In this document: positions 8,340 through 16,398 of the stretch, one piece after another
Layout of the letters: every line of letters begins with the position of its first letter
Position numbering within the stretch: the stretch's first letter is position 1
NCBI RefSeq assembly: GCF_007097525.1
Contig: NZ_VKDD01000002.1
Location: 901,994-965,993, forward strand
Source of the DNA: Thalassomonas sp. M1454
Lineage (GTDB): Bacteria; Pseudomonadota; Gammaproteobacteria; Enterobacterales; Alteromonadaceae
Direction of reading: 5' to 3'
DNA: 64,000 nucleotides
Program-made: the position numbers and the translations under genes
Notes under the pieces: model-generated
The model's database searches: none
What the model saw: only the letters and a program-made list of their open reading frames with translations
Told to the model about the DNA's origin: nothing

Positions 8340-8612
8340 ATGAGCCGCAAAGTAATGTGCCAACACTTTAAAAAAGAAGATGATGGTTTAGATTTTCAAT
8401 TTTACCCAGGTGAAATAGGTAAACGTATTTTTGATAACATAGGCAAAGAAGCTTGGGGAATTTGGCAAAAGAAACAAACCATGCTTATTAACGAACATAA
8501 ATTGTCAATGATGAACGCCGAAGACAGAAAGTTTTTAGAAAAAAACATGGTTGCGTTTTTATTTGAAGGTAAAGAGCCAAAAATTGAAGGTTATACACCA
8601 CAAACTAAATAA
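8340..8612 (+). CDS. yggX: Probable Fe(2+)-trafficking protein YggX
   Basis: A 90 aa protein involved in iron handling and protection of Fe-S enzymes from oxidants. The family start SRKVMCQ with Cys7, and the segments PGxxGKRI and FLFEGKEP, are all present. It is cotranscribed with mutY, whose product carries an Fe-S cluster; the pairing is conserved in gammaproteobacteria. Confidence 0.95.
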   Translation: MSRKVMCQHFKKEDDGLDFQFYPGEIGKRIFDNIGKEAWGIWQKKQTMLINEHKLSMMNAEDRKFLEKNMVAFLFEGKEPKIEGYTPQTK

Positions 8613-8755
8613 CCTGGATTAAAGTCTTTTTCATTTGGTAAAACAGAAAATGTTAAGAAAAAGCTAATGGCGGCTTTTATTTTGAACAACAATCAAGCAA
8701 GTTGAACTAAAAACAAGCAAACGATAAAAAAAATCAAAATAAATGAAAAAAGAGG

Positions 8756-8784
8756 TTGACGGCGCAAGCGAAAAACAGTTTAAT
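8756..8784 (+). promoter_or_regulatory. Strong promoter for the tRNA-Phe/tRNA-Thr unit
   Basis: A -35 TTGACG (8756-8761) and -10 TTTAAT (8779-8784) are separated by exactly 17 bp. They are followed by a GC-rich discriminator GCGCCCG. Such a discriminator is typical of stable RNA promoters under stringent (ppGpp) control. The predicted start is near 8791, about 40 nt before tRNA-Phe. Confidence 0.75.
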
Positions 8785-8829
8785 AGCGCCCGTCTTCAAG
8801 GCAAAGCTGAAAAGCCTAGCAAGTGAAGC

Positions 8830-8905
8830 GCCCCGATAGCTCAGTTGGTAGAGCAGCGGATTGAAAATCCGCGTGTCCCTGGTTCAAATCCGGGTCGGGG
8901 CACCA
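8830..8905 (+). tRNA. tRNA-Phe (GAA)
   Basis: A full 76-nt cloverleaf: acceptor GCCCCGA / TCGGGGC with encoded CCA, D-arm GCTCAGTTGGTAGAGC, anticodon stem GCGGA / TCCGC with GAA in the loop, and T-arm GGTTCAAATCC. Confidence 0.98.
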
Positions 8906-8982
8906 TTAATTTTAGAGACAATGATTAAGTAATTACTTGTTGTTTCGGTGCCAAGATATGATAGCCACAAGGTTTGATTATC

Positions 8983-8998
8983 GCACACAGTTTTGTGT

Positions 8999-9000
<2 letters not shown>
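8983..9000 (+). other. Hairpin abutting the tRNA-Thr 5' end
   Basis: Arms GCACACA (8983-8989) and TGTGTGC (8994-9000) with a 4-nt loop. The last two bases are also the first two bases of tRNA-Thr. In the precursor this pairing could compete with the acceptor stem or guide 5' processing; this is inference. Confidence 0.45.
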
Positions 9001-9074
<74 letters not shown>

Positions 9075-9082
9075 TTCATATC

Positions 9083-9113
9083 AAAGCCCTAACATTTGTT
9101 AGGGCTTTTTTAT
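9083..9113 (+). terminator. Terminator of the tRNA unit
   Basis: Stem AAAGCCCTAAC / GTTAGGGCTTT with a short loop and a run of six T, directly after tRNA-Thr. Confidence 0.9.
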
Positions 9114-9134
9114 TTGTTTAAAATTAAATAGATG

Positions 9135-9201
9135 AACTGCCCTACTGATTGAATCAGTAGCAGTATAAGAGCAGCAGTTCAACTCCGGCAGTCGGCACCA
9201 T
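9135..9201 (+). pseudogene. tRNA-Thr relic
   Basis: An anticodon-arm-like piece (ACTGATTGAATCAGTAG) is followed by a short insert and an intact T-arm/acceptor 3' half with CCA (to 9201). The 5' acceptor and D-arm are missing and the anticodon loop is damaged, so no functional tRNA can form. Confidence 0.75.
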
Positions 9202-9208
9202 TCATATT

Positions 9209-9240
9209 AAAGCCTCGATAGAAATATCGAGGCTTTTTTA
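9209..9240 (+). terminator. Second terminator, in repeat unit B
   Basis: Stem AAGCCTCGATA / TATCGAGGCTT with GAAA loop and a T-run. The stem bases differ from the 9083 terminator on both arms, so pairing was kept while the sequence changed. It also lies just past the end of the minus-strand gene ending at 9289 and may serve both strands. Confidence 0.8.
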
Positions 9241-9288
9241 TTTGTCATAAATTAAATAGATGAACTGCCCTACTGATTGAATCAGTAG

Positions 9289-9786
9289 CTAAGAGTATTC
9301 GTGAATACCAACACGCTCAATATTTGGATGATCTGACATTACACTACCAAGTTGTATATCTTGCGACTCACTCATTTCAACGAGTAATACATGCCGGCCA
9401 ATTTCTATTTGCTCTTTAATACTGCTTTGATCAAATTCATTCGTTTCTAATTCAAGTAAGCTTTTACTTATAAAACTGAAAAATGCTAAGAAGCAAAGAA
9501 ATGCTAATATGGATAAAATAATTAGATCATCAAAGTTAACTTGTAGAAAATAACCAGTAATGAATATCGACACTGTTGCGATAAGTGACAGGATAACAAT
9601 AATTTCATCTTTAAATAATGTATGTATGAAACTATGGTTGAAGGGAGTTATAGAGTCTAAATAGCGCTTGCCTTTGGAGCGGTTGATCAAGTGAATCTGA
9701 GGTTTAGCAAAGCCCACACTCTGTAATTCGACAGAGATAGTCTTAAGCTCGTCAATATTATCACCAATGTAAAAATACCTTTTCAT
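9289..9786 (-). CDS. Small two-helix membrane protein of unknown function
   Basis: The protein has 165 aa from the ATG at 9786. A good Shine-Dalgarno (AGAGGGA) sits just before it, so the upstream in-frame ATG at 9813 is less likely. The N-terminus MKRYFYIGDNIDELK and an early segment on IHLINRSKG form a soluble domain. Two membrane helices follow at about residues 60-105, then an acidic C-terminal domain with IGRHVLLVE. Proteins of this kind are common in marine gammaproteobacteria and often carry no real functional name. The stop codon abuts the tRNA repeat. Confidence 0.75.
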   Translation of the reverse strand: MKRYFYIGDNIDELKTISVELQSVGFAKPQIHLINRSKGKRYLDSITPFNHSFIHTLFKDEIIVILSLIATVSIFITGYFLQVNFDDLIILSILAFLCFLAFFSFISKSLLELETNEFDQSSIKEQIEIGRHVLLVEMSESQDIQLGSVMSDHPNIERVGIHEYS

Positions 9787-9876
9787 CAAAATCCCTCTAA
9801 CCCCACTTCCCATAGTGGATAATAAATTATGGTCAATGATCTAAGTTTATTCAAATTTTGAAGATAAATTTAAAAC

Positions 9877-9905
9877 AAAAAAAACGCATACCTAAGTATG
9901 CGTTT
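9877..9905 (-). terminator. Terminator of the csrB-type RNA
   Basis: On the minus strand, stem AAACGCATAC / GTATGCGTTT with a 4-nt loop and a run of eight T. Confidence 0.9.
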
Positions 9906-10130
9906 GTAAATTATGCTAAGCATCCTACTTTAATAAGCGAACAATACATCCCGTATCCTACACTTTAGCTTAATAAATCCTTTTAATAGTTTCTTAAGTT
10001 TAATCCGTAAAACTTAACTATTGAAACTAGCTAATATTTCTTTAAACAATAGGGTATATAACATTTTAGCGAGCTTTAAAAAAACTGTGCTTCCGTGCTT
10101 GTTCATCCTGAACTACATGTCTCCTTGACG
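9877..10130 (-). ncRNA. csrB: CsrB/RsmZ-type CsrA-sponge RNA
   Basis: Read on the minus strand from a predicted start near 10130 to a terminator at 9877, about 254 nt. Eight GGA motifs are present, several in loops: GTTCAGGATGAAC, a hairpin with 8-bp arms TTAAGTTT / AAACTTAA around ACGGA, and AAGTAGGATGCTT. This is the architecture of RNAs that titrate the translational regulator CsrA. The RNA begins GUCAAGGAGACA. A UvrY/GacA-type box lies about 170 bp upstream, as expected for this family. No protein-coding frame covers the region. Confidence 0.8.
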
Positions 10131-10136
10131 AATTTA

Positions 10137-10142
10137 ATAATA
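10137..10142 (-). promoter_or_regulatory. -10 element of the csrB-type RNA
   Basis: TATTAT on the minus strand, 6-7 bases before the predicted first base near 10130. The -35 region is weak, which fits a promoter that needs an activator. Confidence 0.5.
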
Positions 10143-10300
10143 GCAAAGCAAGAAAACATTTTAACACTTGATTTACATACAAACAGACAATCGTAAGTTG
10201 CAACAAAACCTTATAATGACCTTTAACAAGCACTGCATATAGCTTGTAGAGATTTCATCGATTTTATTGCTGACAAAATATAAGAAATAACCCTAGCCGT

Positions 10301-10318
10301 TGTAAGACATGTCTCACA
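10301..10318 (-). promoter_or_regulatory. UvrY/GacA binding box upstream of csrB
   Basis: TGTAAGACATGTCTCACA matches the consensus TGTAAG-N6-CTTACA with one mismatch. It lies about 180 bp before the predicted RNA start, similar to the distal UvrY sites of csrB in enterobacteria. It ties this RNA to the BarA/UvrY two-component system, whose genes are outside the window. Confidence 0.75.
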
Positions 10319-10332
10319 ATTAAAATGAGAAA

Positions 10333-10378
10333 TAATACCAGTCTCATTAATTATGTAATTAATGAGACGGGTATAATA
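10333..10378. repeat. Palindromic repeat element (MITE-like)
   Basis: Perfect 13-bp arms GTCTCATTAATTA (10341-10353) and TAATTAATGAGAC (10356-10368) are separated by two bases. They are flanked by TAATACC on the left and GGTATAATACC on the right, which extend the pairing imperfectly. It lies directly after the DUF962 stop and before the csrB control region, and could stop minus-strand transcription from DUF962. Confidence 0.7.
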
Positions 10379-10379
10379 C

Positions 10380-10685
10380 CTAGACTTTAGTTTTTCTTTT
10401 AAATAAAAACTGATAAAGCATCACCCAATCCCCAAGAAAGCTATACCAAGGATAAGTGAAAGTAGCCGGTTTATTTTTCTCATAAAAGAAATGGCCAACC
10501 CATGCAAAGCCGTAACCAATCACAGGCATGAATAGCAACAAGGTATAATGGGAGGTGGCAATACTATAAAAAAGCAAAAGTAACACTAGTAGACTGCCAA
10601 CGTAGTGCAATCGTCTACAAGTGTCATTTTGGTGCTGTGATAAATAAAAAGGATAGAACTCTTTAAATGTTCGATATTTTTTCAT
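10380..10685 (-). CDS. DUF962 / Mpo1-like membrane protein
   Basis: The protein has 101 aa. Family marks are FYPFYLSQHQNDTCRRLHY at residues 10-28, two membrane helices, and GYGFAWVGHFFYEKNKPATF with the conserved His at about 65. The yeast relative Mpo1 is an Fe-dependent dioxygenase acting on 2-hydroxy fatty acids; whether the bacterial proteins do the same is not shown. It is 14 bases after the GNAT gene, so they probably form one operon. No start alternatives exist. Confidence 0.85.
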   Translation of the reverse strand: MKKYRTFKEFYPFYLSQHQNDTCRRLHYVGSLLVLLLLFYSIATSHYTLLLFMPVIGYGFAWVGHFFYEKNKPATFTYPWYSFLGDWVMLYQFLFKRKTKV

Positions 10686-10699
10686 ATCAGAAAGACTAG

Positions 10700-11338
10700 T
10701 TAAGTTTCTCGATAATGTACCATTAAAGGCCCTGTTACATTGCCAACGGTTACTTCTTTAACCATAGTGTAATCGCACTCATCGAAGAATTGCTTGTATT
10801 TGTCAGTAGTAACATAAATAGCGACCCCTTCACTACTTGTATCTTCTTCAAGAACCGTATTAACCGCCGCCACTAAATAGTGTCCAAACCCGTGATGCTG
10901 GTGTAGAGGGTGGATTGCAATAAAAGACAGCATATGAAATCGTTCCATAGGAACAGAGCTCATGATCAATTCTTCTTTTTGGATCATTTGTTTCGTACTG
11001 ACATATCCTGCGCTAAGGAGCATTTTAAGGCGCCAATGCCAAAAACGTTCAGAGCCAAAGCCAGAATCAGGACCATGTAAACAAGCGACACCAACTAAGG
11101 CCTCACCATGGTATAAGCCTAGTATTGGTTGCTTAGCTTGCCAAAAAGCAGCTAGCTCTTCACGAATAGAAGCTCGTAATCTTTGTTCGTAATCACCGCT
11201 GCCCGAGCCAAAAATATCCACGAATACAGGATCGTCATGATAAGCTTGGTATAATAATGAAGCTGCTAATTTAAGCTCTGGTGCTGTTAAGTAAGCCGCT
11301 CTTATCTCTGTTTCTGTTGCAAGTTTGACATCGTTCAT
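10700..11338 (-). CDS. GNAT family N-acetyltransferase
   Basis: Probable acetyl-CoA-dependent acetyltransferase with unknown substrate. I chose the ATG at 11338 (212 aa) because a Shine-Dalgarno GGAAAGG precedes it; an upstream in-frame start would add 23 basic residues. The acetyl-CoA region reads LSFIAIHPLHQHHGFGHYLV at about residues 135-154, with the QxxGxG-type loop altered to HHGFGH. The architecture resembles GNATs that act on small molecules. It is followed by the DUF962 gene. Confidence 0.85.
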   Translation of the reverse strand: MNDVKLATETEIRAAYLTAPELKLAASLLYQAYHDDPVFVDIFGSGSGDYEQRLRASIREELAAFWQAKQPILGLYHGEALVGVACLHGPDSGFGSERFWHWRLKMLLSAGYVSTKQMIQKEELIMSSVPMERFHMLSFIAIHPLHQHHGFGHYLVAAVNTVLEEDTSSEGVAIYVTTDKYKQFFDECDYTMVKEVTVGNVTGPLMVHYRET

Positions 11339-11572
11339 AAATCGCCCTTTCCATAAGAATTTATACGCTCTTAATTTTTGTTTTTTAATTGAGCGAATTT
11401 CCACCATATCAATTTATTTTATTGTGAGTCAAATTTGTTCAATTTTTATGAAACTACAATTTTGTAAAAATTAAGGATATAAATAAAAAATTTCGTCAAA
11501 GATTATATAAAGAGGTGAAAACAGGAGGAAGGTAAGGAATAACTAGAATTAAAGTGGTACAGAGCTATACCC

Positions 11573-11605
11573 AAAAACTAGAAGAGCGACATCAGTCGCT
11601 CTTCT
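11573..11605 (-). terminator. Terminator of the DUF3192 lipoprotein gene
   Basis: Perfect 11-bp arms AGAAGAGCGAC (11580-11590) and GTCGCTCTTCT (11595-11605). On the minus strand TAGTTTTT follows. Confidence 0.75.
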
Positions 11606-11613
11606 TTAGGCTA

Positions 11614-11982
11614 TTAAAGCTGTTGGTAAGCTGAATCGCCCCAACTAACTAACTTCTTTGCTTTAAATACAAGCGGTGTACATTCATCTTTCGTTGTCAT
11701 GCTATCGGCATGTTTACGATTCGTACGGTAATAAAGTACTTGAATAGTTTCACCGTTTTTCTCATAGACTTCATTAAAATCTGCAACACCTAAATAATCT
11801 TGAACTTCTAAGTAACCCATATCTAACTCTAAACGAGAGATTTTTTTACGGTTTTCGTACTCTCGATCTTCATGGTCAGCCATTATGTGACCATTACCGT
11901 CAGTGTCAGCAACGATAATACAACCAGTTAAACCTAAAGATAATGGTGCGATAAGTAATAAAGTAGCTAATGTTTTTTTCAT
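11614..11982 (-). CDS. DUF3192 lipoprotein
   Basis: The protein has 122 aa with a lipoprotein signal peptide; the lipobox LTGC has Cys21 as lipidation site. The mature part carries the DUF3192 pattern: the NRKKISRLELDMGYLEVQDYLG region, VLYYRT, DECTPLVF and a final GDSAYQQL. This fold is related to the SmpA/OmlA type, where small outer-membrane lipoproteins assist envelope complexes; the exact role is unknown. A paralogue lies at 16399-16785. Its own terminator follows. Confidence 0.85.
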   Translation of the reverse strand: MKKTLATLLLIAPLSLGLTGCIIVADTDGNGHIMADHEDREYENRKKISRLELDMGYLEVQDYLGVADFNEVYEKNGETIQVLYYRTNRKHADSMTTKDECTPLVFKAKKLVSWGDSAYQQL

Positions 11983-12176
11983 GTTTCTCTCTCTTTTTTA
12001 TTTTGAGTAATTAAAATTTAACTAATTAACTTACAAGCAATTAACAAACCAACTTTACAAGTGATTGATATTATTACATTTAAAAATTAAAGGTTAGATT
12101 AAAAAGTGATTTGATTGGTAAAATCCGCTACTATTTGATTAATTTAACAAAAACAAAACAAACAAGGTCTTAAGTT

Positions 12177-12476
12177 TTGAACGCTAACCAAGAAATTCAC
12201 CGCATAGCCTGCCAGCTAGCTGCAGAAAATAAAACGCCAAGCGTGGCTTTAATTAAAGCTAAATTGTCTAATAACACCCCTTTAGCGGCTATTATTAAAG
12301 GTTTGCAATATTGGCAAAATAACCCGGAGCCTCAAAAAATAGATACGCCTAAGGAAAAACCAGTAGTAGAAGATAAAAGTGGTTTTGTAACAGTTGCCCA
12401 AATGGAATTGGCAATAAAAAATGCTATCTCACCTTTACAGGCAGAAATAGCATCATTAAAACAGCAACTAAAATAA
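12177..12476 (+). CDS. Small KfrA-like DNA-binding protein (tentative)
   Basis: The protein has 99 aa and starts with TTG at 12177, preceded by AAGG ten bases earlier; no ATG occurs before residue 70. The N-terminal half (EIHRIACQLAAENKTPSVALIKAKL) looks like a helix-turn-helix of the KfrA_N type found in plasmid and chromosomal DNA-binding proteins. The C-terminal quarter is a short coiled coil with LQAEIASLKQQLK. It ends two bases from the converging syd gene. The function is unknown. Confidence 0.7.
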   Translation: MNANQEIHRIACQLAAENKTPSVALIKAKLSNNTPLAAIIKGLQYWQNNPEPQKIDTPKEKPVVEDKSGFVTVAQMELAIKNAISPLQAEIASLKQQLK

Positions 12477-12477
12477 A

Positions 12478-13044
12478 TTAGTCAGAATAATTGATACTAA
12501 GTGTGCCAATAAATTCTTGTAAGCTAGCCGCTATAAGTGTTTTTGGCTCACAACCAACGGGTTCAACCCACACTTCACCTGAGTCATTCTTAATAACTAA
12601 GTTAATATCATCTTCGTCGGTTACAGCAAAAAACAAGGTAGGCTCTTGTTTTAATCTTTGTTTCATTAATAAGTGACCAATAATATTTTGCTGTAAACGC
12701 TCAAAGTCATCTTTATTCCAAGTAAACAATAATTCTAATTCACCATGCTCGCATTTAGCAGGAATAACATCGCTGTAGAAACTCGTGAAGAATGTCTTGA
12801 TGTCATTATGAATCGTGTAACCGATTGCCTTTTCAACATTTTCAAAGCCTAGCTCATCATCAACTGCGACAGGCTGCCATGCAATAATACCTTCAGCGTT
12901 AATTTGCCCTTGTTCGCAAGGGGAAATCCATTCACTATCTTGTTCAACTTCAGGAAGGGCGCCTTTAGTTGCTTGCACCGTATCGATGAATTGTTGTAAT
13001 AATTGCTCAATACTATTACTAAGACTTTGCTGTGATGTGTTCAT
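12478..13044 (-). CDS. syd: SecY-interacting protein Syd
   Basis: Peripheral membrane protein that binds the cytosolic loops of SecY; in E. coli it contributes to removal of misassembled translocons. 188 aa, the usual length. The family segments EWISPCEQG, DELGFENVEKAIG and the acidic surface in the C-terminal half are present. It is divergent from queF with 74 bases between the starts, the same neighbour as in E. coli. Confidence 0.93.
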   Translation of the reverse strand: MNTSQQSLSNSIEQLLQQFIDTVQATKGALPEVEQDSEWISPCEQGQINAEGIIAWQPVAVDDELGFENVEKAIGYTIHNDIKTFFTSFYSDVIPAKCEHGELELLFTWNKDDFERLQQNIIGHLLMKQRLKQEPTLFFAVTDEDDINLVIKNDSGEVWVEPVGCEPKTLIAASLQEFIGTLSINYSD

Positions 13045-13118
13045 CAGGTAAAATACACCTATTAATTAAATTTGCTTATCTTTATTATACTCATAAGCAC
13101 CTGAAAAAATAACTTAAA

Positions 13119-13967
13119 ATGACTAAATATCAAAACGCTGATGAATTAAAATCGTTAACTCTTGGCAAGAGTACAGAATACGCAAGTAAGTATTCTCCGC
13201 AACTGTTACAAGGTGTACCTAGAGCTTTAAACCGCGATGATTTAAATCTTAAGGCAGATGCCCTGCCATTTTTTGGCGAAGATGTATGGTATGGCTATGA
13301 GTTATCTTGGTTAGAGCCAAACGGTAAACCCGTTGTCGCAGTTGCTGAGTTTAGATTTTGTTGTAGCAGTGTAAATTTAATTGAGTCGAAATCATTTAAG
13401 CTTTATTTAAATAGTTTTAATCAAAGTCACTTTTCTAATATGGATGAAGTGTCTGCCATTTTATCTAAAGATCTTGAACAAGTATCAGGTAAGCCAGTTC
13501 AGGTTACTTTATATAAAGTTGATCAGTGCCCTGCTCTTGCTATTGCACCTATTACTGCACAATGTATAGACGATATAGATTTAACTATCGATAGCTATCA
13601 GTTTGATCGCTCGATATTAGAAAACAGCACCAGTAACGATGAAATTGTCACACAATATCTAGTTAGCCATTTATTAAAATCAAATTGCTTAATTACTAAC
13701 CAGCCTGACTGGGGAAGTGTATATATTAACTATACTGGGCCTAAGATTAACCAAGAAAAGCTTTTAAGGTATTTAATTTCTTTTCGCCAGCACAATGAAT
13801 TTCATGAACAATGTGTTGAAAGAATATACACCGACTTACTTGAGTTTTGTCATTGTAGCTCCCTATCCGTTTTTGCTCGTTATACTCGTCGAGGTGGCTT
13901 AGACATTAACCCATTTAGATCGTCACAAGCTGAATCAGCACCGCAAAGCCGAACTCTACGCCAATAA
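13119..13967 (+). CDS. queF: NADPH-dependent 7-cyano-7-deazaguanine reductase
   Basis: Reduces preQ0 to preQ1 in queuosine synthesis for tRNA wobble positions. At 282 aa it is the long bimodular QueF type. The first T-fold module carries ESKSFKLYLNSFNQ, the NADPH-binding motif, at about residues 88-101. The second carries the catalytic cysteine in LLKSNCLITNQPDWG at about residue 190. A terminator follows. Confidence 0.95.
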   Translation: MTKYQNADELKSLTLGKSTEYASKYSPQLLQGVPRALNRDDLNLKADALPFFGEDVWYGYELSWLEPNGKPVVAVAEFRFCCSSVNLIESKSFKLYLNSFNQSHFSNMDEVSAILSKDLEQVSGKPVQVTLYKVDQCPALAIAPITAQCIDDIDLTIDSYQFDRSILENSTSNDEIVTQYLVSHLLKSNCLITNQPDWGSVYINYTGPKINQEKLLRYLISFRQHNEFHEQCVERIYTDLLEFCHCSSLSVFARYTRRGGLDINPFRSSQAESAPQSRTLRQ

Positions 13968-13977
13968 AATTAATAGA

Positions 13978-14013
13978 AAATCACCCTAAACTATTTGTAT
14001 CTAGGGTGATTTC
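13978..14013 (+). terminator. Terminator of queF
   Basis: Stem AAATCACCCTA / TAGGGTGATTT with a 12-nt loop, right after the queF stop. The T-run is short. Confidence 0.65.
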
Positions 14014-14211
14014 TCAGTATTTAAAAATAAATACTCATTTTCTTACAATCAAATCTACAGTTCTTGCTACGAATGAACTAAACTTGTTATTAATAAGTTA
14101 AATCGCATTTTTGTATAAAAATCACCCAGTTATACTGGTTTTATGCATATAAATACTTTCAGCGATAAAAGATAAAAATATTCAGTGAAGCGTTAGAAGC
14201 AAGGGTAAGCA

Positions 14212-15564
14212 ATGCAAGTAGAACTAAATCCTGTCGGTAATATGTGCCTATTGTCACCACTGGAAGTGGATCTACTGCAACACTCAGCCAATAGTGAACT
14301 GTATCAGCTATACCGCAATTGCTCACTTGCAGTTCTTAATGTCGGTAGTAACACCGATGATGCCGAGGCAATTTATCAGCAATATAAAGATTTTGATATA
14401 CAAGTGCTCAAGCGCGAGCGCGGAGTTAAATTAAGACTTATTAATCCACCAAGTCATGCTTTTGTCGATGGTAAAATAATTAAAGGTATTCAAGAGCAAC
14501 TCTCAGCTGTACTCAGAGACATCCTGTTTATCAGTAATCGCTACTTAAGTATTCCACCACCAAGACCAAGCAATATAATTACTCATATAGTGTTTGATAT
14601 TATTCGTAATGCCAACGTAATAAAACTCGACAGAGAGCCTAACTTGGTAACCTGTTGGGGTGGACACTCAATTGGCCATGAAGAATACAAATATACCAAA
14701 GAAGTTGGTTATCAACTGGGTTTACGAGGCATGAATATATGCACAGGTTGCGGCCCTGGCGCCATGAAGGGACCAATGAAAGGTGCTACTTTTGGTCATG
14801 CTAAACAACGTAATTATGATGGCCGTTATATTGGCTTAACCGAACCTAGTATCATTGCCGCAGAGCCACCAAATACAATTGTAAATGAACTTGTCATTAT
14901 GCCCGATATTGAAAAACGTTTAGAAGCGTTTGTGCGCATGAGTCATAGCTTGATCATTTTCCCAGGGGGTGCAGGTACAGCAGAAGAGTTGCTGTTTGTT
15001 TTAGGCATCCTTTTACATCCAGAGAATAAATTACAAAAGTTACCTATTGTGCTTACCGGACCAAAAGAAACTGCTGACTACTTCAATAATCTAGATAACT
15101 TTATTGGCGCCACTTTAGGCAAAGAAGCACAGCAACTTTATACTATAATCATTGATGATGAAACCGAAGTAGCTCACTACTTGAGTAACCAAATAAACTC
15201 GGTGATCAATTACCGCAAAGCCGTAGGTGATGCCTATCATTATAATTGGACGCTAGAAATAGAAGAACATTTTCAGCGCCCTTTTGAGCCAAGTCATGCT
15301 AATATGGCTGCAATAAGCTTAAGTAGAGAGTTACCAGTTAATGAACTGGCTGCCAATTTACGAAAAGTATTTTCTGGTATAGTTGCCGGTAACGTAAAGC
15401 CAGAGTGGGTTAAGAGTATTCGTTTAAATGGACCTTATAAAATATCAGGAGATGAAGAAATTATGACACTCATGGATAAGCTGTTATCATCATTTGTTAG
15501 CCAGCAAAGAATGAAATTGCCGGGCAGTAAATACACGCCTTGTTATGAAATAGTTTCTGAATAA
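14212..15564 (+). CDS. ppnN: Pyrimidine/purine-5'-nucleotide nucleosidase PpnN (YgdH)
   Basis: Cleaves nucleotides such as GMP to base and ribose 5-phosphate; in E. coli it is activated by ppGpp. The 450 aa length matches the family. The LOG-type catalytic core shows GGHSIG, CTGCGPGAMKGPMKGA, and PGGAGTAEELLFVLG at about residues 250-264. The N-terminal YgdH domain has NCSLAVLNVGS. The C-terminal domain ends KLPGSKYTPCYEI. It is in a tight row with xni, six bases downstream. Confidence 0.95.
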   Translation: MQVELNPVGNMCLLSPLEVDLLQHSANSELYQLYRNCSLAVLNVGSNTDDAEAIYQQYKDFDIQVLKRERGVKLRLINPPSHAFVDGKIIKGIQEQLSAVLRDILFISNRYLSIPPPRPSNIITHIVFDIIRNANVIKLDREPNLVTCWGGHSIGHEEYKYTKEVGYQLGLRGMNICTGCGPGAMKGPMKGATFGHAKQRNYDGRYIGLTEPSIIAAEPPNTIVNELVIMPDIEKRLEAFVRMSHSLIIFPGGAGTAEELLFVLGILLHPENKLQKLPIVLTGPKETADYFNNLDNFIGATLGKEAQQLYTIIIDDETEVAHYLSNQINSVINYRKAVGDAYHYNWTLEIEEHFQRPFEPSHANMAAISLSRELPVNELAANLRKVFSGIVAGNVKPEWVKSIRLNGPYKISGDEEIMTLMDKLLSSFVSQQRMKLPGSKYTPCYEIVSE

Positions 15565-15569
15565 TACTA

Positions 15570-16388
15570 ATGCAAGCCCATTTAATACTTATCGACGCAA
15601 TGAACTTGATCCGCCGTATATATGCGGTACAAGAGCGCCCTTTCCTGTTGCTTGATGAATTATCAGAAAAAACCAAACAGCAAATAATCCACAACACCAA
15701 AGTTGCAGCTACAAGTGCAATTGCAAAAATGCTTAAAGAGCTAAACCCTACTCATGCTTTAGCTGTTTTCGATTCAAAATTACCCTGCTGGCGCTACCAA
15801 CTATACCCTGATTATAAAAAAGGCAGAAAACAAATGCCTGAACATTTAGCCAATAGCCTCGCGGATATACAAGACAGTTTTTTAGAGATAGGCATTGATT
15901 CATTAGAGTCAGAGCAAGATGAAGCGGATGACTTAATTGCGACACTGGCAATTAAAGTTGCCTTGCATGGCCAGCAAACAACCATAGTGTCCACTGATAA
16001 AGGGTTTCTCTCGCTTTTAAGTCCACATGTACAAGTATATGATTATTTTAAAAAGAGCTATTTAGATGAGGCCTACGTGCAGAAAAAGTTTGATGTAAAA
16101 TCATCTCAACTTACTGACTTTTGGACATTAACTGGCGATACTACTAATAAAATACCTGGGGTAACAGGTATAGGGCCAGTTACAGCATCAGAATTATTAA
16201 AACAATATGGCTCTTTAACGGCTATTTTAGCGGCAACTGATTTGAAAAAAACAATTGCAAATAAATTTAAAGATATGGAATTACAAATTCAATTAAGCCA
16301 ACAACTGCTTACCTTGAAAAAAGATATTCCACTTGGTTTTAACCTTAAAGATATTCGCATTCATGTCGAATCTGAACACATAAATTAA
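15570..16388 (+). CDS. xni: Flap endonuclease Xni (ExoIX)
   Basis: Structure-specific 5' nuclease related to the 5'-3' exonuclease domain of DNA polymerase I. It has 272 aa, slightly longer than E. coli Xni. Metal-binding acidic residues are visible in LIDAMNLIRR, ESEQDEADDLIATLA and STDKGFLSLL. A helix-3-turn-helix GVTGIGPVTASELL follows at about residues 194-207. It starts six bases after ppnN and is probably cotranscribed. Confidence 0.93.
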   Translation: MQAHLILIDAMNLIRRIYAVQERPFLLLDELSEKTKQQIIHNTKVAATSAIAKMLKELNPTHALAVFDSKLPCWRYQLYPDYKKGRKQMPEHLANSLADIQDSFLEIGIDSLESEQDEADDLIATLAIKVALHGQQTTIVSTDKGFLSLLSPHVQVYDYFKKSYLDEAYVQKKFDVKSSQLTDFWTLTGDTTNKIPGVTGIGPVTASELLKQYGSLTAILAATDLKKTIANKFKDMELQIQLSQQLLTLKKDIPLGFNLKDIRIHVESEHIN

Positions 16389-16398
16389 TAGGTCAAAA

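Noticed and set aside
9787..9813. Longer start for the small membrane protein at 9289
   Set aside because: The extra nine codons cover the Shine-Dalgarno of the ATG at 9786, and MKRYFYIG fits relatives.
10131..10379. Small protein gene upstream of csrB
   Set aside because: No frame with a start, Shine-Dalgarno and reasonable codon use; the UvrY box and distance to the RNA start explain the region as control DNA.
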